Origin: Desulfobacula sp.
GTDB lineage: Bacteria > Desulfobacterota > Desulfobacteria > Desulfobacterales > Desulfobacteraceae
Assembly: GCA_027858355.1 (NCBI GenBank)
Contig: JAQICW010000653.1
Span: 1-37,082, forward strand
Direction: 5' to 3'
DNA: 37,082 nucleotides
Of the stretch, positions 15,788 to 24,753 are shown piece after piece (position 1 is the first letter of the stretch; each line of letters begins with the position of its first letter). Below the pieces are notes generated by a model. The model worked only from the letters and a program-made list of their open reading frames with translations, was not told the origin of the DNA and searched no databases. The position numbers and the translations under genes were made by a program.

Positions 15788-16911
15788 ATTCTATGTTTCA
15801 GATTCCTTTGATAAAACCCTATATAAACCAGAAGGTCAAACAAAAGGTTCTGGAGGTGCTGGACAGCGGGCATCTTACACAGGGGCCCGTGACCCGGGAG
15901 TTTGAATCCGTGGTGGGCCGGTATGTTGGTGCTAACCATTGCATTGCAACCACATCCTGCACAACTGGGCTTGAACTCGCTCTTCGTGCCATTGGCATCA
16001 AGTCCGGGGATGAGGTGATAGTGCCGGACTACACCTATCCTGCAACTGCAGCTGTTGTCAGCATTCTTGGGGCCATCCCGGTACTTGTGGATGTAGACCC
16101 CCATACCATGCTGATCAATTACGACGTGCTTGAGGAGGCAATTACCAATGCGACTAAAGCCGTGATACCTGTTTCCCTGTTTGGAAATCCCCTGGATTGG
16201 GACCGGTTAAATGAGATCAAGAAAAAATATAATTTATATATGGTTGAGGATGCTGCCTGTTCTCTTGGTTCCGAGTTTCGGGGAATAAAAACAGGTAAAT
16301 TAGCTGATATCACTGTATTCAGCCTCCATCCCAGAAAGTTCATCACCACAGGTGAAGGCGGGCTGATTACAACGGACAACCCCAAGTGGGCAGACTGGAT
16401 TGAATCCTATAAATATTTTGGCATGGGCAAGGCCGGACCCCGACAGGAGGTCTGTTTTGAACGAATAGGTACCAATTACAAGATGAGCGATGTTAACGCA
16501 GCCATCGGCCTTGCTCAAATGGAAGACGTTGAGGCCTTGCTCAACCATAGGCAGAAGGTCTCTATAAGGTATTTGGAGATGCTCCCGGGTGACCTTAATG
16601 TGCAAATTCCCGAAACCACACGTTCCGGTATCCATTCATATCAGACATTTTGCATCTGTATTGAAAATCGGGATAAGGTGATGATGGCCATGAGAGAAAG
16701 GGGAATTGAGGTACAAATCGGTACATTTAGTCTGCATATGCATCCGGCGTTTAAAAAGAGCAAAAAATGCGGATGGCATGGCAATTTGGGCGGAAGTCGT
16801 TTTGCGTTTAAACACTGCCTGGCATTGCCGCTGTATTCAGGGATGAGTCAACAAACTCAGGAGCAGGTCGTTACAGAGCTTGGAAAAAGGTTACGGGGAA
16901 TGAATCCATGA
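15784..16911 (+). CDS. DegT/DnrJ/EryC1/StrS family PLP aminotransferase
   Basis: The 375-residue protein is a sugar aminotransferase of the DegT family, which converts a keto sugar (usually the 4-keto-6-deoxy product of PseB or LegB) to an amino sugar with glutamate as donor. Signatures include the start FQIPLIKPYINQ, SGHLTQGPVTREFE, TTSCTTGLELALRA, PDYTYPATAAVV, VEDAACSLGSEF and the FSLHPRKFITTGEGG segment. In this last segment the lysine after HPR would hold PLP. GTNYKMSDVNAAIGLAQ is the usual C-terminal lobe motif. It is the only such enzyme in the window, so it may serve the PseC step, the LegC step, or the product of a radical SAM dehydrogenase. The start overlaps the preceding radical SAM stop (ATGA), and its stop overlaps the next glycosyltransferase start in the same way. 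Confidence 0.88.
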   Translation: MNSMFQIPLIKPYINQKVKQKVLEVLDSGHLTQGPVTREFESVVGRYVGANHCIATTSCTTGLELALRAIGIKSGDEVIVPDYTYPATAAVVSILGAIPVLVDVDPHTMLINYDVLEEAITNATKAVIPVSLFGNPLDWDRLNEIKKKYNLYMVEDAACSLGSEFRGIKTGKLADITVFSLHPRKFITTGEGGLITTDNPKWADWIESYKYFGMGKAGPRQEVCFERIGTNYKMSDVNAAIGLAQMEDVEALLNHRQKVSIRYLEMLPGDLNVQIPETTRSGIHSYQTFCICIENRDKVMMAMRERGIEVQIGTFSLHMHPAFKKSKKCGWHGNLGGSRFAFKHCLALPLYSGMSQQTQEQVVTELGKRLRGMNP

Positions 16912-18704
16912 GTGTACTTCGGGTGGCTCATATCGGCTGGTTAGCGTCATCTCACCTTGAACGCCGGGCTTCTGAACTGGCTATGAGGGGTGTCCCTACA
17001 GTGGTTTTTACTGATCACGTGCCTGCGCATTTTCAGAATAAACAACTTCCTTTTCGTGTTGAAATCATCCCCCCACTAACCGAATCATCCCCCCTTGAAC
17101 TCATCGATTGGCTTGAAAGAAAAATGGCCGACCTGAATGTGACACTTCTCCACATCCACTCGACCCATTTCCCGGCGGCATTGGGTTTTTTTGTTAGAAC
17201 CTTACCAAAGCTTACGTCGATTTGGGATTTTGTCCACAGCAGGGATTCTGTTTCTCCCTTATACCATAAGGTGATTCTGGATGAATTGTTATCAGGAGGA
17301 CTATCAGAGGCTGTTTCGTTTTCTTCCAAGGTTGTCCTGGATAGATGGCTTAGCAAAGGATTTCCTGCCTCCAGAGGTTTCTGGCATTCCTGGGGGGTCG
17401 ATCTTGGCCGATTCTCTATGGATAGGGATGAGGAAAAAATAAATGAATTAAGGATGAATTTGGGAATCAAGCCTGATGAAAAAGTAATTTTCAGCCCCAG
17501 AACGCCAAGTTTACCGGCAAATACAGACCTCCTTCTTCAGGCCCTACCTCTTCTAAAGGATAGTGATAAGATAAAGTGTATTTTAACGGGTCATGCCATT
17601 CCTCCGGAAACACGCTATTTGGAACGTATTATCAGACGAGACGGAATTTTCGATAAAATCCGCTTTGTGAATCCAATCCATGATCAGGCAACATTGTCTC
17701 TCTATTACCAGCAGGCAGACCTGGTGATTTCCCTCCATTCAAATGACCATAATCCGGCAACTGTACTTGAATCAATGGCAGTTGGAGGTATTCTGGTCAT
17801 AAATGAATCATCCACTGTAGAATACTGGATCAAGGACAGGCGCAACGGTTTTGTGGCAAGGACCCGTGATTTAAATCATCTTGTATTAAAGTTGAATCAG
17901 GGCCTGGATCTGACTCCTGAAGCCAAAGCAAATTGGCAACAATACAACCGGAGTAAAATAGAGCTTGAGGCAAATTTTCATCACACAATTCACCAGGTAA
18001 TCGCAGATTATCAGGTGATTAGCATGATAGGGCAGTTGCCTCCTTGTTCGTCCTTTCATAAGGGACTTTTGTTTGATATTTGTAGGCTGAATAATGATGC
18101 CAAGAAGTACTATGGTAAGGCTATAGGTGAAAATGCAAAAAGTCGTTATCTCAAGCCGTTGATCGACGAAAAAGATCAACTTTTGGATCCCGGAAAAGGA
18201 ATTATTTCCTTCCATGGTCAGCGAGCCTGCCAAACCCTATCGGGGCTTCACAATAAGCCCATTAAAATCTGGAAAGAACACCTTGTTCAACTCAGCTACC
18301 CCAAGAGCCTTTTCCGACATGATCTTATAGCCGGATTTTATCCTCTCATGAGTGAAGGCCGTTTTGATGATCTGTTATTTCTGATTCGACTTGTGGCGAA
18401 TCGGTTTCATACGGACACACTAGAATGGATTGCAGAGTGTATTAACTGGTTCGGTGGGCATTGGTCCATGTGGGAGGAATGCACCGGATTGCTTCTTGCC
18501 GTTGAAAAAGGCGGCACCTCATTAGGATACCATGCCCTTAGTGTGGGCGCAAAATTGGGATACGGCCACGGTAATTACCGGAATTTGTTGGAAAATGCTT
18601 ACGAATGGACCAGGGAATCAATTGCCGAAATCAATGGTGATCTGGATAAAAGGTTTCGTCAGGATATAAATCAAGAAAGTTCATTTCTTCTAAATCAAGT
18701 GTGA
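16908..18704 (+). CDS. GT4-like glycosyltransferase with a C-terminal extension
   Basis: The first roughly 380 of 598 residues form a GT-B glycosyltransferase: VAHIGWLASSHLERRASELA at the N-terminus, LLHIHSTHFPAA, then FSPRTPSLPANTDLLLQAL, GHAIPPETRYLE and ADLVISLHSNDHNPATVLESM in the donor-binding half. The last segment is the family-4 position, where a conserved glutamate contacts the nucleotide sugar. Residues about 385-598 are not needed for a GT4 fold; they contain helical, aromatic-rich sequence with no motif recognised here. The usual family length is 350-420, so the extension is a real departure. It starts by ATGA overlap with the aminotransferase stop. Two AATCATCCCCCC copies (about 17063-17094) lie near the N-terminal coding region. 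Donor and acceptor are unknown. Confidence 0.75.
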   Translation: MSVLRVAHIGWLASSHLERRASELAMRGVPTVVFTDHVPAHFQNKQLPFRVEIIPPLTESSPLELIDWLERKMADLNVTLLHIHSTHFPAALGFFVRTLPKLTSIWDFVHSRDSVSPLYHKVILDELLSGGLSEAVSFSSKVVLDRWLSKGFPASRGFWHSWGVDLGRFSMDRDEEKINELRMNLGIKPDEKVIFSPRTPSLPANTDLLLQALPLLKDSDKIKCILTGHAIPPETRYLERIIRRDGIFDKIRFVNPIHDQATLSLYYQQADLVISLHSNDHNPATVLESMAVGGILVINESSTVEYWIKDRRNGFVARTRDLNHLVLKLNQGLDLTPEAKANWQQYNRSKIELEANFHHTIHQVIADYQVISMIGQLPPCSSFHKGLLFDICRLNNDAKKYYGKAIGENAKSRYLKPLIDEKDQLLDPGKGIISFHGQRACQTLSGLHNKPIKIWKEHLVQLSYPKSLFRHDLIAGFYPLMSEGRFDDLLFLIRLVANRFHTDTLEWIAECINWFGGHWSMWEECTGLLLAVEKGGTSLGYHALSVGAKLGYGHGNYRNLLENAYEWTRESIAEINGDLDKRFRQDINQESSFLLNQV

Positions 18705-18769
18705 CGTATTGTCAATATTTTTAGCAGGTAAGAAACTGCGAGAAAATAAAAAGGAAACGGATTAAGTTT

Positions 18770-20638
18770 ATGTGCGGTATTGTCGGTTGTCTGAACCTGG
18801 ATCATCAAAAAGTAGATCCGGAGTTGATAAATAAAATGACTTCCACTCTGAGTCACAGAGGACCGGACGGAGAGGGAATTTGGGTCCATAATTCAGTAGG
18901 GTTTGGACATACTCGATTGGCCGTCGTCGATTTGACCAATGAGGCTCATCAGCCTATGGTTTCAAACAATGGACGCTTTGTTCTGACCTATAACGGAGAA
19001 ATATACAACTTTCCCGAAATACGTAAAGAGTTAGAAGGGTTGGGGCACTCGTTCAGGTCAACAGGTGATACAGAAGTACTCCTTTCCGCACTTATTCAGT
19101 GGGGTGTTGATGCCGTGCCGCGTTTCAATGGAATGTTTGCCTTTGGGTTTTGGGATAGAGTTTCGAAAAAACTTCTCTTAGGCAGAGATCGATATGGCAT
19201 CAAACCCCTATACTATTCAATGAATGGTAATGTGCTATTATTTGCATCCGAGCAAAAAGCCATTTTAAAACATCCTTCCATAAAACGAGAGGTCGATTTA
19301 GAGGCATTGCTTGAGTACTTTACCTTTCAGAATATTTTCACAGACAGAACATTGCTTAAAGGAATTCATATTTTTCCAGCCGGCAGCACTGTAGTGGTTA
19401 CACAGGGACAAACCCGATCCATTTCTCCGGTTCAATATTGGGATTTTGATTTTCGTGATCCTGAGTGTCTGCTTTCCGAAGGCGAATACAAAGAAGAACT
19501 GGACTTTTTATTTAAAAGGGCAGTCAGGAGACAGTTGGTCAGCGATGTGGAATTGGGCACATATCTTTCAGGTGGAGTTGACTCCGGTTCCATTACAGCC
19601 TTGGCAGCAGATAGATTGCCCAATATGAAAACATTTACCTGTGGTTTTGACATGCATTCTGCCTCTGGATTGGAATTGGCTTTTGATGAACGCGAAAAGG
19701 CGGAGCACATGTCTTACTTGTTCCAGACGGAGCATTATCAAATGGTTCTTAAAGCGGGTGATATGAATCGGTGCCTTCCAAGGCTTGTATACCATTTGGA
19801 GGAACCAAGGGTCGGTCAAAGCTATCCCAATTATTATGTTGCTCAACTGGCATCAAAATTTGTGAAAGTCGTGTTGGGAGGAACCGGTGGAGACGAATTA
19901 TTTGGCGGTTATCCATGGCGGTACTATCGCGCGGCAGTCTGCAATGACTTTGAAGATTATATTGATAAGTATTATTTATTCTGGCAGCGTCTCATTCCTA
20001 ATCAGGTCATTCAAGATGCATTTGCTCCCGTATGGCCGGATGTAAAGGATGTCTGGACGCGAGATATTTTTCGAGGCGTATTTAAGAATCGAAAGACACC
20101 GTGTACGCCTAATGATTTTATTAACAACTCGTTATACTTCGAAGCCAAAACATTTTTACACGGACTACTTATAATGAAGGACAAATTGTCCATGGCCCAC
20201 GGACTGGAAAGCAGGGTCCCGTTTTTGGACAATGATCTTGTGGATTTTGCGATGCAGGTTCCGGTGAGTTTGAAATTAGGGAACCTTGGTGAAGTAGCCC
20301 GGATCAATGAAAATGAACCGGCAAAAATGAAAAAATATTTTTCTAAAACCAGGGATGGAAAGCTAATTTTGCGAAAAGTTATGGCTAATTACGTTCCGGA
20401 AAATATTGCAAATGGTGTGAAACAAGGATTTTCAGCACCTGATTTGTCCTGGTTCAAAGGGGATAGTATCAAACAGGTAAACGATGTATTGATGGATAAA
20501 GATGCTGTTCTTTATAACTATCTTGATGCTTCTACCATTAAAAAACTTGTTTCGGAGCATATGGAAGGAAGGCAAAACAGGCGTCTCTTTATATGGTCTT
20601 TATTATACTTTAACCTTTGGTGTAAGACATTTTTATAG
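18770..20638 (+). CDS. asnB: Asparagine synthase-type glutamine amidotransferase (AsnB family)
   Basis: The 622-residue protein starts MCGIVGCLN, giving Cys2 as the glutaminase nucleophile after removal of Met1, followed by LSHRGPDGEG, FGHTRLAVVD and YNGEIYNF of the glutaminase domain. The synthetase domain has the PP-loop YLSGGVDSG (about residues 265-273) and the C-terminal GLESRVPFLDN. The reaction is ATP-dependent amide formation with glutamine nitrogen. Family members occur in O-antigen clusters, where they amidate a sugar carboxylate such as a uronic acid or a nonulosonic acid. It could equally be a true asparagine synthase, but its place between a glycosyltransferase and an acyltransferase favours a glycan role. 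AAGGAA lies upstream of the ATG. Confidence 0.88.
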   Translation: MCGIVGCLNLDHQKVDPELINKMTSTLSHRGPDGEGIWVHNSVGFGHTRLAVVDLTNEAHQPMVSNNGRFVLTYNGEIYNFPEIRKELEGLGHSFRSTGDTEVLLSALIQWGVDAVPRFNGMFAFGFWDRVSKKLLLGRDRYGIKPLYYSMNGNVLLFASEQKAILKHPSIKREVDLEALLEYFTFQNIFTDRTLLKGIHIFPAGSTVVVTQGQTRSISPVQYWDFDFRDPECLLSEGEYKEELDFLFKRAVRRQLVSDVELGTYLSGGVDSGSITALAADRLPNMKTFTCGFDMHSASGLELAFDEREKAEHMSYLFQTEHYQMVLKAGDMNRCLPRLVYHLEEPRVGQSYPNYYVAQLASKFVKVVLGGTGGDELFGGYPWRYYRAAVCNDFEDYIDKYYLFWQRLIPNQVIQDAFAPVWPDVKDVWTRDIFRGVFKNRKTPCTPNDFINNSLYFEAKTFLHGLLIMKDKLSMAHGLESRVPFLDNDLVDFAMQVPVSLKLGNLGEVARINENEPAKMKKYFSKTRDGKLILRKVMANYVPENIANGVKQGFSAPDLSWFKGDSIKQVNDVLMDKDAVLYNYLDASTIKKLVSEHMEGRQNRRLFIWSLLYFNLWCKTFL

Positions 20639-20703
20639 AAATGTATGGATCTTTCTTTTCAAATTTGATGAAGTTGCAAATTTATCAGGAGAAATGAATT
20701 ATT

Positions 20704-21765
20704 TTGTATATTGAATTATTAAATAGATCAAATATTGACCTTTATCAAAAATTCTTGAATGATCAGGAATGCAGTCTGGTGTATTTTTCGCCTGCATATA
20801 AAGCTCTTCTCTCTAAGTTGTTGAAGTGTCCGAGTTATTATCTTTTGGCCTGTGAAAATGGTCGGGGCGTTTTAGGTGTTTTACCGATTTTTATAAAAAG
20901 AAGTTTGCACGATGGAAATGTTGCCAACTCTTTACCATTTTACGGGAGTAATGGGAGTGTGCTGCTTGATGCCAATTGCTCCAATGAGAAAAAAAAAATC
21001 ATAAGGCGCATGCTGATTGATAAGGGGCAAAAAATTGTGGAACAAAACGAGTGTGCTTCCTTTACACTGATCACCTCACCTCTTGAGACAGATTTAGACT
21101 GGTACAAATTGAACTTTGACTACACATTTACGGATTATCGGATTGGACAGCTTTCAATGCTTCCTGAGGGAACGGGAGAAAGACCGGTCACTCTAATGGA
21201 TGCATTCGCGGGCATGCGTCGAAGAAATATCCGAAAGGCTTTAAAATCAGGGATTAAAGTTCGTGTAGATAATTCTTTGGATGGTTTGACTTTTTTATGG
21301 GAAATCCATAAAAGGAATATTGAAAAAATAGGTGGAATACCCAAAGAATTATCTTTCTTTGAGCAAGTCCATCGCTATATGTCAGACAATTACAGGTTAT
21401 ACACCGCATGGTATAAAGGAGAGAGAGCTGCGGGCTTGCTGCTGTTTTATTATAACAAAACCGTGGAATACTATACCCCGGCAATTGTAGAAGAGTACAG
21501 AACGTTTCAGCCATTATGTCTTACTATTTATGATGCTATGAAAGATGCCGTTGCAATGGGATTTCGATATTGGAACTGGGGAGGTACATGGTCTTCACAA
21601 AAAGGTGTCTATGAATTTAAGAAAAGATGGGGGGCGGTTGATTTAAATTATTATTATTTTACTAAATTATATCAAAAAGAGGTCTTAACATTTTCAAAAG
21701 ATCGCCTTTTAAACGCCTTTCCAAATTTTTATGTTGTGCCTTTCCGTGAATTGACTGACTCGTAA
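20704..21765 (+). CDS. FemAB/GNAT-like acyltransferase
   Basis: The 353-residue protein resembles the GNAT-fold FemAB-like group (peptidoglycan bridge transferases and related acyltransferases). Clues are an N-terminal F-L-x-D-x-x-x-S-L-V-YFSPAYKALL pattern, GVLPIFIKR, RRRNIRKALKSGIKVRV (the family's basic helix), AAGLLLFYYNKTVEYYTPA and the terminal GFRYWNWGGTWSSQKGVYEFKKRWG, which is a common signature of these proteins in polysaccharide loci. It would transfer an acyl or aminoacyl group to an amino sugar, possibly the N-acyl group of the nonulosonate precursor. The start is TTG at 20704, with AGGAG about 12 bases upstream. The nearby ATG at 20694 is out of frame and leads to a six-codon peptide. 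Ten A residues (20989-20998) occur in the coding sequence. Confidence 0.75.
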   Translation: MYIELLNRSNIDLYQKFLNDQECSLVYFSPAYKALLSKLLKCPSYYLLACENGRGVLGVLPIFIKRSLHDGNVANSLPFYGSNGSVLLDANCSNEKKKIIRRMLIDKGQKIVEQNECASFTLITSPLETDLDWYKLNFDYTFTDYRIGQLSMLPEGTGERPVTLMDAFAGMRRRNIRKALKSGIKVRVDNSLDGLTFLWEIHKRNIEKIGGIPKELSFFEQVHRYMSDNYRLYTAWYKGERAAGLLLFYYNKTVEYYTPAIVEEYRTFQPLCLTIYDAMKDAVAMGFRYWNWGGTWSSQKGVYEFKKRWGAVDLNYYYFTKLYQKEVLTFSKDRLLNAFPNFYVVPFRELTDS

Positions 21766-21796
21766 TTATATAAAAGAATAAAGCATTGGAAATACA

Positions 21797-22462
21797 GTGA
21801 GTGTTGAAAATATAATTATTCTGGGTAATGGGTCCCAGGCAGAAGTTTTTTTTGAATACCTTAATCAGGATTCGCGGTTTCATATTGCTGGATTTACCAC
21901 CGAGGCCGATTATATTAAAGATGAGCGGTTTTGCGGGTTACCCATAATTGACTTTGATGGGGTCGAGCAGACGTTTCCGCCGGATCAGTTTAAAATATTG
22001 GTTTCTGTCGGATATAGAAATATGAATAGGATTCGACAGCGACTGTATTTGAACGCTAAGGACAAAGGATACCGATTTGCCAGTTATATTCATCCAGATG
22101 TTCATATATGGAAAAGTAATCAAATTGGTGAGAATGTGGTCATTCTGGAGGATAATACAATTCAACCGTTTGTTGAAATTGGTGATAATACGGTTTTATG
22201 GAGCGGCAACCACATCGGGCATCATTCAAGCATCGGCAGAAATTGTTTTATTTCATCACATGTGGTGATATCAGGGAAATGCGTTATTGGCGACAATAGT
22301 TTTATAGGGGTTAATGCCACAGTACGGGACGCAGTTACGATCGGCCGGTTTAATCTGATTGGTGCCGGAGCGCTTGTGATGGAGTCAACAACGGATAAAA
22401 GTGTTTATGTGGCAGAGAGGACCCCGCGGCATCTGCGAAACACTGATTCACTCAGTTTATAA
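21797..22462 (+). CDS. NeuD/PglD-type sugar O- or N-acetyltransferase
   Basis: The 221-residue protein has two parts. A Rossmann-like N-terminal domain starts IIILGNGSQAEVFFEYL. It is followed by left-handed beta-helix hexapeptide repeats (IGENVVILEDNTIQPFVEIGDNTVL-like repetition, then IGHHSSIGRN, ISGKCVIGDNSFIGVNATV and NLIGAGALVM). This is the NeuD/PglD/LegH architecture, in which acetyl-CoA acetylates a sugar amine or hydroxyl. The HIGHHSSIG segment contains the histidine that usually acts as general base. In the pathway it could provide the N-acetylation before the PseG-like step. The start is GTG at 21797, immediately before the conserved sequence, without a strong ribosome site. It lies 31 bases after the FemAB-like gene and 12 before the methyltransferase. 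Confidence 0.85.
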   Translation: MSVENIIILGNGSQAEVFFEYLNQDSRFHIAGFTTEADYIKDERFCGLPIIDFDGVEQTFPPDQFKILVSVGYRNMNRIRQRLYLNAKDKGYRFASYIHPDVHIWKSNQIGENVVILEDNTIQPFVEIGDNTVLWSGNHIGHHSSIGRNCFISSHVVISGKCVIGDNSFIGVNATVRDAVTIGRFNLIGAGALVMESTTDKSVYVAERTPRHLRNTDSLSL

Positions 22463-22474
22463 GCGAAGAGGGCA

Positions 22475-23104
22475 GTGACGGTCATGGATTTAGAAAAGAT
22501 AGAAGGCCTATATAGTGAAAGTTTGGGTCGATACGGCGCAAACCCCAGAAGTGTGGGGTGGAAAGATCAGAAAACACAAAATCTTCGGTTTGAAAAATTA
22601 TCAACGGTATTCGCTGATGCGCCTGATGGTTTTTCCGTTAACGATTTAGGATGCGGTTATGGCGCTTTTTTTTCATTTCTGGAATCCAATAAAACAGCAA
22701 TGTTGACCAGGTATTTTGGTTATGACATCAGCGAAAAAATGATTACAGAGGCAAAGCGGAATATTGAATGCCAAAAAGCACAGTGGTTTTTAACGTCAAC
22801 CCTGAAAACGCAGGCTGATTACTCTATTGTGTCAGGAACATTTAATGTCCGTTTTGAGCATAGCAATAAAGAGTGGAAAAAATTCATCGAGAATCAGCTT
22901 CTCAGGATGTACGAATGTTCTAAAAAAGGTTTTGCTTTTAATCTTTTGAGTTCCTATGTTGATTGGGAAGAGCCGCACCTTTACTATGGAGATCCTTTAT
23001 ATTTTTTTGATTTTTGTAAAACTAATTTTTCCGGGGGCGTATGCCTTCTTCATGATTATCCACTTTACGAGTGGACGATTTGCGTAAAATATGAAAAAGA
23101 ATAA
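22475..23104 (+). CDS. Class I SAM-dependent methyltransferase
   Basis: The 209-residue protein shows the SAM-binding motif VNDLGCGYGAFF near residues 54-65 and the acidic second-strand element YFGYDISEKMI, typical of class I methyltransferases. It would methylate a hydroxyl, amine or carboxyl of the glycan or its precursor; the target cannot be read from sequence. The start is GTG 22475 or ATG 22484, both placed after a GAAGAGGG ribosome-site-like stretch. Its end overlaps the next gene by 14 bases, indicating coupling with the GH43-like protein and the WbmS-type deacetylase that follow. Confidence 0.8.
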   Translation: MTVMDLEKIEGLYSESLGRYGANPRSVGWKDQKTQNLRFEKLSTVFADAPDGFSVNDLGCGYGAFFSFLESNKTAMLTRYFGYDISEKMITEAKRNIECQKAQWFLTSTLKTQADYSIVSGTFNVRFEHSNKEWKKFIENQLLRMYECSKKGFAFNLLSSYVDWEEPHLYYGDPLYFFDFCKTNFSGGVCLLHDYPLYEWTICVKYEKE

Positions 23105-24011
23105 TTGGAAAAAACTCGGGCGTATATTTAAGGCTGAAGGCCAAAAAAAGTGGCTGTACAGTCATACAGCCACCCCTATAGCTTTTCCAATAGGTAACGA
23201 TAAATACCGTATTTATTTTTCAAGCCGGGATTCAGAGAACCATGTCTATATCAGTTCACTTGAGCTGGATATTAAAGATCCCCAAAATATTTTAACTCTG
23301 TCTGAAAACTATATATTAGGACCAGGCCCATTAGGCTTTTTCGATGATAACGGTGTCTACCCAGGCTCTATTGTAAAACATGAAAACAAACTTCTGATGT
23401 ACTATGCGGGAAGGCATAACGGGCAGTCTCCTTTGTTCTACATGTCCATCGGTATGGCTCAAAGCAACGATAACGGTAAATCATTTCAGCGCCTGTTTAA
23501 CGCACCGGTGATGTCCCGAAGTGAATTTGATCCCTGGATTGTTTCAACTCCGGAAGTTATGAAAAAAGATGGACGCTGGCAAATGTGGTACTTGTCAGGC
23601 TTCAGATGGGAATGCACATCCCAGGGTGTTACGTCTTATTATGATATTAAATATGCCAGTTCTGAAGATGGTATTCACTGGAACAGGGATGGGACTGTTT
23701 GTATTCCGCTTCAGGGAAGGGAGACCAATATTTCCAATCCTTCGGTTGTGTACAATCAAGGCGACTACAATATGTGGTATTCATCTGTTTCCAAGGGTAG
23801 ATACCGGATTGGGTTTGCACAGTCTCCAGATGGCAGGAACTGGCAGCGCAAGGATAAAGAAGCTGGCATTGATTTCTCTGACCATGGTTGGGATTCGCAG
23901 GGAATGGCCTATCCCAATGTTTTTGTCCACAAAGGCAGGACAATGATGCTTTATAGTGGAAACGAATTTGGGAAAGAGGGGTTCGGCCTGGCCGTCAAAG
24001 TTGATGAGTAA
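23091..24011 (+). CDS. GH43/GH130-like beta-propeller protein
   Basis: The 306-residue product has repeated blade-like segments: YRIYFSSRD, LLMYYAGRH, WQMWYLSG, YNMWYSS and TMMLYSGNE. Each is followed by a polar loop such as SSEDGIHWNR or SPDGRNWQR. This is the pattern of five-bladed beta-propeller glycosidases and phosphorylases (GH43, GH32, GH130 groups), and several intracellular polysaccharide-cluster members exist. No signal peptide is visible, so it probably works in the cytoplasm. Which acidic residues are catalytic cannot be assigned safely. It overlaps both neighbours (14 bases upstream, 8 downstream), so it belongs to a unit with the methyltransferase and deacetylase. A non-hydrolytic sugar-binding or glycan-synthetic role is as likely as hydrolysis. 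Confidence 0.7.
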   Translation: MKKNNWKKLGRIFKAEGQKKWLYSHTATPIAFPIGNDKYRIYFSSRDSENHVYISSLELDIKDPQNILTLSENYILGPGPLGFFDDNGVYPGSIVKHENKLLMYYAGRHNGQSPLFYMSIGMAQSNDNGKSFQRLFNAPVMSRSEFDPWIVSTPEVMKKDGRWQMWYLSGFRWECTSQGVTSYYDIKYASSEDGIHWNRDGTVCIPLQGRETNISNPSVVYNQGDYNMWYSSVSKGRYRIGFAQSPDGRNWQRKDKEAGIDFSDHGWDSQGMAYPNVFVHKGRTMMLYSGNEFGKEGFGLAVKVDE

Positions 24012-24753
24012 CCATAGGAAATCAAGCTTTATAAAGTTCAATGATATCAGAGTTGAAGATCAAGCAACCTGGGAGGGCAAAAAAATCCTGACCTTTGACA
24101 TTGACTGGGCATGTGATGAGATGATTGAATATGTTACTGATTTGGTGGAAGATGCAAATGTGCCGGTTATATTCCTGGTGACGCATGAAACAAGGCTGCT
24201 TGAGCGGTTTCGCCTCAATAAAAACATCCAACTTGGCATCCATCCCAATTTCAATCCGCTAGTGGAAAACCAGGGGCGTGCTACAGGGGTTGTCGAAACA
24301 ATCCGGAATCTAAAAAAAATAGTTCCCGACGCTGAAATATTAAGAAGTCATTCGTTAACAACCAGCGGAAGGATGCTGGGCACATTTAGGGATGCTGGGA
24401 TTCGATTTTTGAGCAATTATATGATGACAGGCGTTGATACCATTGAACCCTTTTACCATGTAAATGGTCTCATTGAGTGCCCTATCTTTTTTGCCGATGA
24501 CGGGTATATGATGAAAGAGTTCTCTCATTTTTTTCAGCTTTTGAATATTGATAAGATAACTGAAAAACACCACAAAGGCTTACGGGTATTTAATTTCCAC
24601 CCGATTAATATAGCCTTAAATATGTCGGACAGTGAGCAATATGAGGCCGCAAGACCATTTTATAAAGATTGGAAGCGGCTAACAGAATTCAAAAATGACC
24701 GGTTCGGGGTTGAAAATATCTTGAAAAAATTACTTCGGAAGGATCGGTCTTGA
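24004..24753 (+). CDS. Polysaccharide deacetylase-like protein, WbmS type
   Basis: The protein of about 249 residues has ILTFDIDWACDEM, a variant of the NodB-homology acidic motif, then VPVIFLVTHET, IQLGIHPNFNP (the histidine-containing metal site) and LRSHSLTTSGRM. The C-terminus keeps RVFNFHPINIALNMS, a second histidine region. This resembles the WbmS-like deacetylase group known from Bordetella-type O-antigen loci. It would remove an acyl group from a sugar amine, leaving it free for a different substituent such as formyl. The start is ATG 24004, overlapping the preceding stop; the frame opens at 23956 but the extra 16 residues would be a shadow of the previous gene. Its stop overlaps the TTG start of the next gene. 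Deacetylation followed by formylation two genes downstream is an attractive inference. Confidence 0.72.
   Translation: MSNHRKSSFIKFNDIRVEDQATWEGKKILTFDIDWACDEMIEYVTDLVEDANVPVIFLVTHETRLLERFRLNKNIQLGIHPNFNPLVENQGRATGVVETIRNLKKIVPDAEILRSHSLTTSGRMLGTFRDAGIRFLSNYMMTGVDTIEPFYHVNGLIECPIFFADDGYMMKEFSHFFQLLNIDKITEKHHKGLRVFNFHPINIALNMSDSEQYEAARPFYKDWKRLTEFKNDRFGVENILKKLLRKDRS

Noticed and set aside
20502..20714. 70-residue ORF spanning the asnB end and the next gap
   Set aside because: It is mostly a shadow of asnB; its last codons ATG 20694 to the stop make only a short peptide in front of the TTG-started FemAB-like gene.
23569..23946. 125-residue ORF in another frame inside the GH43-like gene
   Set aside because: It is a shadow frame: low-complexity composition, no family pattern, and fully inside a well-supported gene.
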